Positions 49,101 to 62,200 are shown, counted from the stretch's first letter. The stretch: 64,000 bases of DNA from Pseudofabraea citricarpa (GCA_029641185.1 JAPWGK010000018.1:868001-932000); one strand, 5' to 3'. Notes: generated from the letters alone by a model not told the origin. Translations and numbers: made by a program.

Positions 49101-52100
49101 CCCGGTATACCCCTGGGACCACGAGCGATCTTTCTGGTATGATTCCAGAGTTTCAAGGGCACACCGTATGCGGAAGGGTCCCATTCATAGTCTCCTTGGT
49201 TCGAAGTCTGGTGACAGTACAGAAACGAACGTCAAATGGCGTAATTTTCTTATTCCCAAAGAGATTCCATGGCTCAATGATCATCAGCTTCAAGGCCAAC
49301 CTGTCTTCCCAGCTGCGGCTTATGCAGCGATGGCATGGGAAGCAGCCATGTCTCTAACTGAAGAAAGACCAATCAAGCTTATTGAGATTAAAGATCTGAC
49401 AATTGGAAGACCTATCACGTTTAATGATGATACGAATGGTGTAGAAATACATTTCTCCCTCGCTAACATCGAATATTCACAAGGCTCGGTGGAGGCATTC
49501 CACGCGAATTGGACTTGTCACTCCTGCCCCAACAAAGAGTCTGGCGCATTAGTACTTGTTAGCAGTGGAACGGTCGTTTTGACTTTCGGCAACCAAAAGG
49601 AAGCTACTTTTCCGCCAAGATCTCCTCGCAGGTCTAATATGATAGAGACTGATCCGGATGACTTCTATGCAGGCTTGTCTGATCTCGGTTATGGATATAC
49701 TGGTCCATTCAGAGCAGTCACGTCATTACAGAGGAAAATGAATCACTCTACGGGTGTGTTCTCAGTACCAACAAGCAAGATGCTAATGCATCCTGCTTTG
49801 CTTGATATTGCATTTCAGGCTTTGTTCGCAGCGGTCAGCTACCCTGGAGATGGCGGACTTTGGAGCCTGCATGTTCCTACCGCTGTGCATCGGATTACAT
49901 TAAATCCTTACCACTTCAAGGAAACAGAAGGCCTGGAACTCGATTTGGCTTTCGATGCCACATTAGTAGAAAGCTCCGTAAATGGAACCCTTGGCGATGT
50001 AGAAGTTTACACGCCAAATGGCGAAGTTGCAATTATGCAAGTAGAAGGTGTTTCTTCCGTGCCATTCTCGGGGGCTACTGCAGCCGATGATCGAAATCTC
50101 TTCTCCGAAGTCGTCTGGGATCTTGCTTCTCCTGATGGCGAGGCTGTCATTAATGGCCATCGTGCCACTCCTCATGAAATTCAATATGCACGTGATTGTG
50201 AGCGAGTTGCACATTTCTATCTCAAGAAATTACATGAAACTATCTCTCCAGAAGAATATCTGAGCTTGAAATGGAATTTTCAGAAGTTGCTGGACTTTGC
50301 GGCGCATGTTGTATCGCAGGTCTCGGCTGGGGATCATCCATATGGAACCCGTGAATGGGACTCTGATACCCAGGAGCAAATCTTAGCAATCATTGAAAGG
50401 TATTTATCCAATTTCCTGAGTAAAAGTTTTTGTCGTAATTGAAGCTGATTTCTTAAAGTTACCCGGATGGTGTCGATTTCCAAATTATGCGAGAGGTTGG
50501 AGAGTCATTTGTCTCTGTTGTCCGCGAGGAATCCACTGCCTTAGAGCATCTTACAAGAGATAATATGCTCTATGACTTCTACAACCATGGCCTTGGGTTT
50601 GGACTTGCAAACACTTGGACCGCTTCTATGATCAAGCAGATCTCTCATAGATACCCTCATATGAAGGTCATGGAGATAGGTAGGCCAAATATCACCCTTC
50701 TAGAGGCTAACGTCAAATGATGTTAACAAATTTCCAGGTGCTGGTACTGGTGGTGCCACCAAAGCGGTTCTTGACCACTTAGGACGCGACTTTGCCACTT
50801 ACACCTACACAGATATCTCTCCAGCTTTCTTCGACAAGGCCCAAGAAAAGTTTAAGAGCTTTTCTAGCAAAATGAACTTCAAGACATTTGACATGGAGAA
50901 AGATACCGAGGCTCAAGGCTTTACTGATGAATCTTTTGATCTTATCTTTGCTTCTAACGTCCTCCATGCGACCAAAAACTTAGATGAAGTTATGCAACGA
51001 GTTCGCCGTCTGCTCAAGCCTGGTGGATATCTCGTTCTTCTAGAGATCACTGACAACTCACCTACCAGAATGGCTTTCATTATGGGTGGTTTGCCTGGAT
51101 GGTGAATTGGCTATGATGAAGGTCGCCAGTGGGCTCCAACACTTCAGCCAGCTCAATGGAACTCTCTACTCCAGAGAACCGGATTTTCTGGTATTGATGC
51201 TATCACAAGCCCGAAGGATATCCTCCCATACCCATTTTCTGTTATCGCATCGCAGGCTGTTGATGACCGCATCGATTTTCTCAAGCAACCGCTGATTTCA
51301 CAGGGAACAGAAAAAGAACTTGGCAATCTACAAGTAATCGGCGGCAAGACTGTTCAGGTTTCTAAGCTCATTGATGATGTTAGCCACATCGTTGGTACAA
51401 AGTTTAAGAGCATAACTACCTTCAAGAGCTTGGAAGAATATAACACCGAGAGTACCTCAGTTGCAGGAAATATTCTATGTTTAACCGACTTGGACGAACC
51501 AGTCTTCAAAGACATGACGGCAAACAAGTTAGCAGCTTTGAAACAAATGTTTGGAGATGCTAGAAACGTTATCTGGGCTGCTCCGACTAATGATCCATAC
51601 GCTAACATGTCAGTCGGTCTTGGGAGATCTTTGTGCTGCGAAATGCACGAACTCAGGCTCCAGATTATCAACATCAACGACTCGGAAAATCCCGATCCCA
51701 GTTTGCTAAGTGAAATGCTTGTAAGACTGCGCGTCACAGAGATTTGGGAAAGCGACGGACAACTCAACAACCTCCTCTGGTCAACTGAACCAGAAATTCT
51801 TCTTGAGACTGATCGACAGTTGATACCGCGAATGTATCCAAATCGTGACCAGAACGAGCGTTACAATTCCAAAAGGCGTTACATAACTACAGAGAAGTCA
51901 CCACAAACATCAAGAGTATCTATCTCTCCAAACGGAACGTCATACAATTTACGAGAAACTAGCTATGCCGGAGAGAATACTGGAACAGACTCAGTCACTA
52001 TCAAAGTCACGCATTCACTTCTCTCTTCGATCAAGATCAAATCTGTGGGGTACATGTTTCTATCAATGGGCACCGTGGCTGGAACTGGTGACACCGTAAT

Positions 52101-55100
52101 CGCGCTATCAGAAACCAATTCTTCAATCATCACAGTCCCTAAAGCCTTTACCCAGCCTTGTACAACCCCTATGGAAGCCAATTACCGATTTCTTCTTGCT
52201 GTTGCTACCGAGATTCTGGCACGGAATATCCTTGCAATGGCACCACCAAAAGGAAAGCTTCTCGTCTATGGAGCTGAACCACTGCTTTTGAGTGCCGTCA
52301 TTCAGAAAGCTGAGGAAACTAGCAAACAGGTCTTTAAGCTCACGAATGAGCCATCTGTCGAAGCATCGTCTGTCTCAATTCATGCTCAGGCATTTGAAAG
52401 CTACATCAAAGCCACGCTACCATACGGAATCTCAGTCTTCCTTAACTTGTCGAATGATGCAAGCGGGATCGAACTCTGCGAACGTGTTGTAAAAGCACTC
52501 CCTGCACATTGCAAGGTCAAGGAAAGTAGTGCATTATTTGCCACAGATTCTTCGGGATTTTCTGAACCCAGTTATTCTACCGAGAAGACAGGGAGCCTCC
52601 TTGAGGATGCTTGCTTACAGGCATCTTCACAGTTAAATGATAATCAAAATCCTACAATAATCCCGGTGCCAATCAAGGAAGTTCTTCAAACTAGCACCCA
52701 ACCCTCGCTTACTATTATCGATTGGACTGCAGATCAAACCATACCAGTCACAATTGAGCCAATCGGCTCCAAAATACACTTCTCTCCAGATAAAACTTAC
52801 TTACTTATTGGTTTAACAGCTGACTTAGGGCAATCTCTTTGCGAGTGGTTTGTTCGCCATGGTGCCAGATATGTGGTCATCACAAGTCGTAATCCACGTG
52901 TTGAGCAAAAATGGCTTGACACTTTGACATCCATGGGAGCAACTGTCAAAGTCTTTTCCATGTAACTTCTTTCCCTATTCCCTGCTCACACCACTTCCAA
53001 ACTAACATATACAGGGATATCACTGATAAAGAATCGCTACACTCAGTATACGATGAGATCAAGAAAACTCTTCCACCGATAGGAGGTGTAGCAAATGCTG
53101 CCATGGTCTTACAAGATATCATGTTCTCCAACATGGAAATTGATAATTTACTTCCAGTTCTCAAACCAAAGGTAGATGGTAGTAGATATCTGGATGAACT
53201 CTTCTCCGACATCCCCTTGGACTTTTTTATCCTGTTTTCGTCCCTTGCACTTATTGTTGGTAACAGTGGCCAAACTAGTTACACTGCCGCAAATGGTTTC
53301 ATGGCAAGTCTTGTCACTCAGCGAAGAAAGCGTGGACTTTCAGCTTCCGTCATGGACATTGGCGCAATCATTGGTGTTGGCTACATTACTCGAGCCGGAC
53401 AAATGAGATCCAGGGATGTAAATGCTTACGGTGCCTAAGCACTCTCCGAGCCAGATTTTCTCGAGCTGTTTGGGGAGGCCGTACTTGCTAGTCCAGCAGA
53501 TTCTGGCCTTAACCCCGAAATTGTTGCTGGTTTGAGAGCAATTGATCCAATCATTGATGACAGAGTCCCATGGAGGACCAATCCCAAGTTCTCGCATTTC
53601 TGGGTAGACCAAGATGAAAACCAAGGAGATAGTGGTGCTAAGAAGTCTGTCGCCTCAGCTAAATCACAGCTTCTCGAGGCAACTTCAAAGGAACAAGCGA
53701 GAGATATTGTTCAAGGTTTGCGCTTAACACACATAGCCTATTGTCAATTCACCCATGCTAACGTCTTTCAAGCTTCGTTTACAGCACGATTGCTCGTCTT
53801 ATTGCAGCTACCAGTCGAAGATATGGATGAACAACTCCCATTAATCGAACTTGGTGTTGACTCTCTTGTCGGAGTTGAAGTACGCTCTTGGTTTACTAAA
53901 GAGCTTGGTGTAGAGGTTCCTGTCCTGAAGATTTTGGGTGGTGCTTCGGCAACCGAGCTGGTCAACGATGCATCTGACAAGATATCCCCAGAGCTTATGC
54001 CTAAAATTTCTCCTGATACTGATGTGGCTCAAACTGCTCCAGCCAAGGTGGCTGTTACACGCAGTCGCAGGGAGCTAATGGCTGAGAAGTCCACTGATCT
54101 TACCAAGTCCTCCCTAAGGTCTTCAACTCCTGATTCTGAATCTAAAGATTCTGAACCTAGCATAAACCAAACGCCGTATACTTCTAACTCGTCTGATTCT
54201 GGTATAGAAATCAAGGAAGTAGATTTCAAACCAGTCGTTGTGAGATCGGAACCTCAATCTTATGCCCAATCCGGATTTTGGTCCTTACAGAACTCGCTTG
54301 AGGATCAAACAGCACTCAACATCACATTTTCCCATCATTTGAAAGGTGATCCTCATCTACATGATTTGGAAAGAGCTATCCAAATCATCGGGGAACTCCA
54401 TGAAGGTCTACGTACAAGCTTCTTTGAGGATTCAGATCAGATGAATCAGCCAGTGCAAGGAGTACTTGAAAAATCTCCTCTTCGCTTAGAGCGCCGGAAC
54501 ATCAAAAGCGCAGACGAAGCCGCCATTGAATTTGCACAATTGAAAAATCATGTTTACAACCTTTCTAACGGCGAGACAATGAGGATCATACTCTTGACCC
54601 TTTCGCCTGTTTCAAGTTACTTGGTTATTGGCTATCACCATATCGCAATGGATGGTGCTGGTTTCGAAAGGTTCTTTGGGGAGCTAACACGTATCTGGGG
54701 TCGCCAGGCTTTGTCACCTCCCTCTCTTCAATACGCTGATTACTCTAATAAGCAACGGAGTGAGATTAAAAATGGACAGATGAAGGCTGAAGTTGCGTAC
54801 TGGAAGAAACAATTCCCGGATATGCCACCTACCCTACCGCTCTTCCCGTTCTCGCGTAACAACTTCCGCCAGCCCTTGAAAACCTATTCTTTCAACACGG
54901 CCAGTTTCAAGATTGAGTCAGTTCTAGCTTCTAGGATCAAGAGAAGATGTCGAAATTTCCAGGTCACGGCTTTCCACTTCTATTTAGCGGTGCTGAAGAC
55001 TTTGTTGTTCCGTCTCCTCAATACAGAAGATCTCTGCATTGGTATCGCTGATTCGAATAAAGATGACGAAGTACAGCGGCCCATGGGAGTTCTTCTTAAT

Positions 55101-56902
55101 TTGCTTCCGCTGAGGTTCAAATCAAAAATGTCTCAAACTTTTGGTGACGCTGTGAAGGAAGCCCGCAAAACAGCTCATTCGGCACTCGCAAATTCGAAGC
55201 TTCCATTCGATGTCGTCCTAGAAAGTGTTAATGTTGAGAGATCAGCGTCTCACACACCTTTATTCCAAGTTTTCATGGATTATCGTCAAGGAATTCAGGA
55301 GCACCTAGCTGTTGGAGACTGCGAGGTTCAGAGAATAGACTGGGCTTCTGATAGAACTGGATATGATATCAGTCTAGTCATTACCGAGAACTCAAGTGGA
55401 GACTCTTCCATCAGTATGAACGCTCAAAGTTATCTCTATAGCCAAACCAACGTGGAAATGTTGATGAAGTCCTATGTCGCTTTGCTAGAAGCATTTTCTA
55501 GCAATCCAGGGATGCGCCAGGACGAACCTCCTCTATTTACTAATGCTGAAATAAGTAAAGCAGTAGAAGCTGGTAAAGGTTTGCGAAATCTCCCGTGTAC
55601 ATAAGGTCACCAGACTAACTATTCCTAGGTCCTGATATGCAGTCTGATTGGCCCCCAACTCTGATTCATCGTATTGATGGAATTGTGGACAAGATTGGTA
55701 CAGCGATTGCCCTGAAAGATGGAGACGGCCATACTCTCAGCTACAACCAGATGTCTGACGAAGTGAACAAAATTGCGAATGCGCTGATCAACTCTGGTGT
55801 CAAATCCGGTGAAAAGGTTGCAGTATTCCAGCGGCCCACAACCGAGAGTATCTGTTCATTACTAGCCATCATGCGCATTGGAGCTATTTATGTTCCACTG
55901 GATCTTCAAACCCCTATTCCGAGGTTGTTGGAAATTATTGACGACTGCAAACCAAGCGTCATTTTGACCCATTCTTTGACTGTCGAGGATGTGACTAGCC
56001 TTGCCTTGGAGGAGATAAAAATCATCAACATCACAGGAATCGAACTCTCAACTCATTCACAGACGTCAAACGCCGCCCTTGCAGAAAGTACAGCGGTCAT
56101 TCTTTACGTCAATGGCTCTATCGGCGTCCCCAACGGCATCATTCTTAAGCACTCAGCACTACAAAACGTCGTTCAAGGGGTCACGAAACAATTTAATGTT
56201 GGAGCAGAGATTATTCTTCAGCAAAGTGGACTGAATTCAAGCCTCTCTATTGATCAAATATTCATGGCTGTTTCAAATGGTGGAACTCTCGTCATTGTTC
56301 CACAGCCGAAACGCGAGGATTCAGTTGAAATAGCGAAGATAATTGCTGATGAGCAAGTAACTTACACGCTCTCGACTCCTTCTGAGTACTCCTCCTGGCT
56401 AAGTTTTGGTGCGAATGACCTCAAACGCGCCTCGGAATGGAGGTTCGCTTTCAGTGGTGGTGAGCGGTTAACGCCTAAGCTGAAGCAGGAATTCGGTGTC
56501 CTGGGCCAATCTCAACTCCGACTCATTGATAGTTACGGACCTGCCGAAATCACCATCCAAAGTCACAAAGTAGAGATTCCTTATCTGAACAAGGATGAAG
56601 GCCCGGATGATTCTATCCCTGTTGGCTTTGCGTTGCCTAACTATTCCGTCTACATTGTGGACAAGCTCCTAAAGACCTTACCAGTCGGAATTTCAGGCGA
56701 GATCTGTATTGGGGGCGCCGGTGTATCCCCGGGCTATGTCAACAGCGAGACATTAACTAAACTCAAGTTTCTACCTGATGTCTTTGCTTCCGCTGAATGG
56801 AAAGCTCGAGGCTGGAACAAAATGTACAGGACTGGTGACAAGGGCAGGCTCGCAGAAGACGGTTCACTTCTTTTCGAAGGCCTCATTGCTGATGATGCAT
56901 AA
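46199..56902 (+). pseudogene. Highly reducing PKS-NRPS (LovB-like), inactivated
   Basis: Eight exons (46199-46832, 46889-46965, 47021-47591, 47645-50399, 50459-50679, 50738-52961, 53015-55572, 55629-56902) keep phase across about 3,437 codons. Order: KS (DTACSSS cysteine at 46730, [20 protein letters not shown]), AT (GHSSGEIGAA), DH (NDHQLQGQPVFPAAAY plus ALLDIAFQ), methyltransferase (MEIGAGTGGATKAV), a pseudo-ER spacer, KR (GLTADLGQSL, GQTSYTAANGF), ACP (LGVDSLVGVE), condensation (HHIAMDG) and adenylation (DSYGPAEIT, YRTGD). Three stop codons break it: TGA 51103-51105, TAA 53436-53438 and TAA 56900-56902, each one transition from the expected Trp or Gln codon. The A3 motif reads VNGSIGVPNGI instead of the usual TSGSTG-PKG. 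Without repair it cannot make a full synthase. Confidence 0.88.
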
Positions 56903-57460
56903 ATCAACTTGGATGAATCCGGGTTCAACTCTCAGAAATGAGAAACTCTATTTCTAAAATTCGAACCCCGTTTAAACGACATCATTTCTTTCTGTTCGAG
57001 CGAAGGCTGAATTTCAAGTCGCACATGTCTTCTCTCGAGATCACACCGCCATAGACAGCTTTCATTCCGCTAAGAACTTGCTCGCCAAAATGTCTCTTCC
57101 TCAATACACGTGTTCAGAAATGATCCTCCTTTTGGATCGAGAGCCATTGATCAGCTATAACAAGATCAACAATCAGGCAGGCCCTCAACGTACTCCTGCT
57201 ACCAGAACAAGAAGCCCAACTTATGGCAATCGAGAAACCACACTTCTTCAATATTCTTACCTGGGAGAGGATAGATTTGTCCCAGATCATACCTGCCACA
57301 GATTTCTTCCAAGTTTGAAAAGATTTTCAACTATAGATGGGACTAAAAACAATTTTTCAGGGAAACCCGATTTTGTATTCCCCTTGATTGAACTTTGCAG
57401 ATACTACAACGCCGAGGAAGATGGTGTCACGGGTCGAAAACATATATCTGGTTAATTCAT
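56903..57460 (+). pseudogene. Relic of the PKS-NRPS adenylation C-terminus and carrier domain
   Basis: Behind the third stop the similarity continues in broken frames. MSLPQYTCSEMILL and REPLISYNKINNQ (about 57090-57178) resemble the end of an adenylation domain. A shifted frame holds PEQEAQLMAIEKPHFF and a TDFFQ piece resembling the carrier-domain approach. FVFPLIELCRYYNAEEDG (about 57372-57425) resembles its last helix. The phosphopantetheine serine motif and any reductase or Dieckmann release domain are absent. At least one frame slip is needed. Confidence 0.6.
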
Positions 57461-57617
57461 GGGCTTTTTCACTCCTCACTTTTTCTCTTTCTTTTAAATT
57501 AATTTACCAATTTTATTTCTTGCTTTTATGAGATCGCCAGACCTGAGATATCACCACCAAATAAGAGCTTGCGATATGTGAGGGCAAAAGGGAGTTTAAG
57601 TCCAAAATCTAGAAAAT

Positions 57618-57642
57618 GTATTGTTTCTACTAGAAACAATAC
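57618..57642. terminator. Perfect 12-bp inverted repeat between convergent genes
   Basis: GTATTGTTTCTA and TAGAAACAATAC flank a single C. It lies between the PKS-NRPS relic and the 3' end of the regulator. In RNA it would form a hairpin. It is called terminator-like from position only; it could equally be a tiny footprint of a mobile element. Confidence 0.35.
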
Positions 57643-57699
57643 GTTCTAAATGAGTCTAAGCAAGCAGTGTCATATCTAACTGAGAATACCAATCATCTT

Positions 57700-59247
57700 C
57701 TATCCTCGCAGCCTTTTCAGTACACATCTAAGTGAAGATTCCTGTTTTATCAAATCGGAGATAATCATACCCACAGGCCCTGACAGTACCACAGGATCAT
57801 ATTGGCACCCCTCCTCATTCATGGCTTTGTTTACCTTATAGTAGCAGTTTTCCCTCTGTCCTTCAGGGCCAGGAATATCATTATATAATACTAAATACAT
57901 TCTTATGCACCTTCTTACCCGATCTAGAAGGTGCAACATCAACTGTGCCTGCAGCACTCTCTCCAGCTCTAAAGATGAAGAGGTTGGTGACGATGTTCCC
58001 AGAGGGAGCCCAGGAAACAATGTCAATAAGTTGCTTGACGTCGATGACTGCTGTGTAGCTCGTTGCTCCAGCCCATTCACAAATTCGTTGCACATGAGCA
58101 GGAATCGTGTGTAGGTTGCCAGCACGACCAAGGCTGTAGCATTGTCATACGGATTCATGCTATATCGAACCGATTCCGAACAGTCGGATTGTGACTGTGC
58201 TTGAGAAGTAGATGTGCATGGTCTACAGCTCAAGTTTCCACATAGTTGGTTGATGATCTCCGTGAACACCTGCGAGACATGCATTACCTTATGCACATCT
58301 GCCTGGTCTGCTGGGGAGCTATTGGCTGACGAGGAATCGTGACTTTTGTAGAGAGTCATATGCAGTTGAAGTAGCTGCTGCATGCATTCTTCATTGCCGA
58401 TGGGAGTGGGGTCGCTGCTGCTGCTACCGCCGTTAGTTTGATGAACAAATCTTGCTTGCAGCTGCTCATGTCGTGTCTCTTCCAGTGATATAGTTGATGG
58501 ACTACATTGTGGGCTAGAAGCAGAATCAAGTACTTCCAAGGGTACGGGGTTAGGGCCTTCGAACAGATGGTTGTTGCTTCGGTGGGTTGTGTCAACGGAG
58601 CCCAAGTCAAAATTAAATACAGCATTACTGTCATCCGATTCAGAGAAAGGTGACCAAGCACCTTGATTCTCGCCGGATGACGGTATTGGTATATTCTCGG
58701 TCCAGTCTCTGTTCAGTCCCAGTAAAGTGCCGAAATATAGGGTTGATGTCCGTGTGACTTGCGTTGCAAAAGGTGCCGAAGATGGTGACCAACCTGCACT
58801 TTCTCCGGATGTAATGCTTGGTGGCGGTGAAGGGGGCGTCTCAAAACTTTGTTCAAGGCTTTGAGGTATACTTGGTATCGGTGCTGGCAAGGCTTGTTTA
58901 TTTCCAGATTCTTGCCGGGCTTCTTGATTGCTATCTCCACCGCTTTCGGCGGCTTCCCAGGTCTCTAAGTGATCGCCATCCCTCGATGAAATAACTTTTC
59001 TGTTTTTTCCTTTGATCCGGGGTCTACCAATTCGCAAGGAGGGACTATAAATGCAGACGGCGCCAATCCGAGAGCATCTGGTGCAGGTACCTTCGCTGCC
59101 AGGTTCATCTTGTACACATCGTAATTTTTGAGAATGACAACGGTCGCATGCGAGTCGTATTGAGCTGCAGTTTGAGGATCCTTTTTTGGAGCTTGAATGT
59201 GACGTTAAAGGCATTTTATAAATAGCGGAGAGATCACGGCTCGTCAT
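57700..59247 (-). CDS. Zn2Cys6 transcription factor, AflR-type
   Basis: Single exon, 515 aa. The zinc cluster is complete: CDRCHSQKLRC (C34, C37, C44) and CTRCSRIGAVC (C55, C58, C65), followed by the linker SLRIGRPRIKGKNRK. The spacing and the HSQKLRC core are those of AflR-like regulators, and the C-terminal half has a Cys-rich region and Leu-rich segments compatible with the AflR regulatory domain. Such proteins are nuclear activators of their own metabolite cluster. It is convergent with the PKS-NRPS pseudogene. The frame is open, so it may outlive its target. The ATG at 59247 was used; M12 (59214) is an alternative. Confidence 0.88.
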   Translation of the reverse strand: MTSRDLSAIYKMPLTSHSSSKKGSSNCSSIRLACDRCHSQKLRCVQDEPGSEGTCTRCSRIGAVCIYSPSLRIGRPRIKGKNRKVISSRDGDHLETWEAAESGGDSNQEARQESGNKQALPAPIPSIPQSLEQSFETPPSPPPSITSGESAGWSPSSAPFATQVTRTSTLYFGTLLGLNRDWTENIPIPSSGENQGAWSPFSESDDSNAVFNFDLGSVDTTHRSNNHLFEGPNPVPLEVLDSASSPQCSPSTISLEETRHEQLQARFVHQTNGGSSSSDPTPIGNEECMQQLLQLHMTLYKSHDSSSANSSPADQADVHKVMHVSQVFTEIINQLCGNLSCRPCTSTSQAQSQSDCSESVRYSMNPYDNATALVVLATYTRFLLMCNEFVNGLEQRATQQSSTSSNLLTLFPGLPLGTSSPTSSSLELERVLQAQLMLHLLDRVRRCIRMYLVLYNDIPGPEGQRENCYYKVNKAMNEEGCQYDPVVLSGPVGMIISDLIKQESSLRCVLKRLRG

Positions 59248-62200
59248 TTTAATGCTTCAAGCAGCAGCGTAGGAGTCAAACTGGTGAAAATCAAGTGCTG
59301 TCGTCATTTTTCCCCTTCAAACATCTCGATCTCATCTCCTACGAGGACCACCATACAAGTCACTGACAGATCCAACACTCTGTGAGGCACAGCGTGACAG
59401 CACACCATCAAGTACCGAGGAAGTGGCTGAGGCGGGCACAATATCAAATACGAATCTCACTACAGCCAGTAGAACAAATGCTTTTTCTCTGTAATCCTAT
59501 GGGGTTCCGCGACAAAACTGGGCCGCGTGTGTGCCCAGAAATAGACGAAGGAGCCCTAAAGTCAGTAGTCTAACAATCGAACGATCAATCTGTGTACAAT
59601 ATACAAGGGTAGTCCTCCAATTCGTAAGAAAATAGTCATAGATAACCCACGATAAGAAGGTGCAAAAGGATAAACTTTCTTGCAATTTTGTCCTACCAAA
59701 CAGTTTACGGACCTTCCCGCTATGACTAAGATTAATTTATTCTTTATGCAAGGCATTCGGCGGGTTTTGGTCTTGGGCGTTGATCCACAATCTAAGACTC
59801 GTACGAAAGTGAACCCTTTCCCACCCAATCAGTCGACAAGCTGACGTTGCTAACACTGTATACAGACTGTTGCCAGATCCTCCTGCTTACATGCATTTGT
59901 AGCTTTTGCATCTCAGTCATTGCCTCGGCACCTGTGTGGTTTCTGCGTTTGTGTGGCCCAGCACATATTCCAGGGGTTTGACCATTTAGCCTTTAATACA
60001 ATTTATTTAGCCTCAAAATTCAGACATCAATCAAAAGTGACAATAGAAACTTGTCTCGGGGCGGTTAGAATTAGTGCTTATGGTTAGAAACTAGGATTAT
60101 AGCCAGGGGTCAGTCTGAGCTTTAAAGACATAATATAAATTTCCTTTTGAGTTATACCAATGTTCTTCTTGATAAACGAAGAACAAAGACAAAGTATCTG
60201 GGGAAATCATAAATATTTTAAGACAAGGGCAAAATATCAAAACCTGGTTAATCCAGCTTCCTGACTGGAGGGCCAATTTAGACGATGTCGGTGCCAAATA
60301 GACCGACCCTATTTCCAACACACTTCCTACTGTTGTAAGTAGATAGTTATAAAGTCACCGAAGTTTTTTCTTGACGTGAGGTTAAGGGAACACAATTTCT
60401 ACCAAGTCGTACGAGAAAACTCGCTAGTATGTATGTGTCCAAATTCGGCGCCGCCGATATGTATCACTTGCTCTTTTGGCTCCTAGTCTCGCTTCCCTTA
60501 TCTCTTACGTGATTACAAAAATTTCGCGCTATAATATGATAACAAAATTATCATTCATCTAGTGTTATATGCACTTAATATACATTATTAAATCACGTTT
60601 TCACCATCGCTTGCTCTCGCTTACTTTGAGAGTTCATTTGAAGAAGCCAACCAAAAGTCAGCTCTCGCATAATGTCAGCTACCTACCCAATTAGATAGTC
60701 AGCGCGTGTTTCTTACCTACAGTAGTTGTATTTCAAGCATGAAATCGGATGATTTCTCTCTGCTAATATTTATCCTCATATCTGGGGAGCTAAGCGACAT
60801 TCTCGGCATCAATCATGCTCGGCATCTGGGGCGTCAGGTTCCTCGCCTTTCTAGACAAGGACGTAGTTTCTTTTCCCGTGAACAAATTATTATTCCTCTC
60901 CTTCTCACACAAGTTTTCCGACACAAATATGCTGAAACTTGAAAATGACTTCCCGTATATTTTAGGAAATTAGCGGCTCGTGACCTCTTCTCTCTGCTCT
61001 TTTTCAACATTTTGCCACTCATTCTACGAGAGAAGAAAACCCTCTCTCGAGGACACATTAATTACATATTTCAAATTATCAAACTGTTTCATCTTAGTTC
61101 TTTTGATCAAAGATTATACAACTAACACACTCGCTTCTCTTTCGTGCCTGTAATCCTTCCTGATTGATATCACGCTGATACTTTTTTTTTTCAAGACAAA
61201 CTTCTTCCTCCGGTTAGAGTACTCTTTAGCACTAGTTATTGCTTATTTCGAGATCTCTTAGTATATATTCAACTTGCATTAGTTTAACGTCAAGTCATCC
61301 TCAAGGCAGCAGACTCAAATTTTCCTGCCACCTAAAGGTAGTATAGATGTTCAGTTATAACGTTAATATTAGCACGCCAGGCAGTTTATTTTCTTCCAAT
61401 GAACAAAACCAGTGACAAATAAAAGAGCTATAGCTGGCAAGACTCCCAGATTTGTAATTTCCACTCTTATTCGTGTATGCGCTCTCCCAGACCTTGGACA
61501 AAAGGAAAGGCTTAGTAAGAGAAATTTCAAACCCTCAATTTGATAGGTGCCTTCTCATCAGACTTTTGGCTAGTGTTTCTCATGTTTGGCGTTGATGAAG
61601 GCTGTTTGAACTACACGTGGAATAGTCATCTCATCTTTCTTGCCCCGACAGCGCGGACACCAGTCTTTATGCAATTCATGATTTATAAAATGGGAGTAGC
61701 ATTAGGAATTAACTGACAAATCAGGAGCGTTATTTTCATGAACAATCATTCTCCTAAAACGTCTACAAGAAAGTGGGTTTCGCCAGTTCTGTCCGAGATG
61801 GTATTCTTAATCTAGTTCACACTAGTCTCCATATAGGTAGTTATCATGGCATAATTGAAGATGCCTCAGTTTGCATCCTGTCTCATCTAGTGCTATTAAT
61901 ACATCTTAATATTTGTATCGAAAGACGGGATTAGCATTATACATTTCGAATCTTTTCGAGGGACTAGGTTCTCTAAAGCTAACACAGTGTGTTCTATTTA
62001 AGCTCGGTGTCAGGCCAGAGGAGGTTATGAGTTTTGCTCTTTGAGGAGGAAATTAATAATGCCATTAACATGATTTGCATACCATCCTCCGTCGCAGTCA
62101 TAAGATATCTAGCAACAATAAACGGCAATCTGTGTGGTTATCTGTTTATTCCTTCTATACTCCAGATTCTCATTGAGCTTATCTGGGTGTCTCGAGCTGG

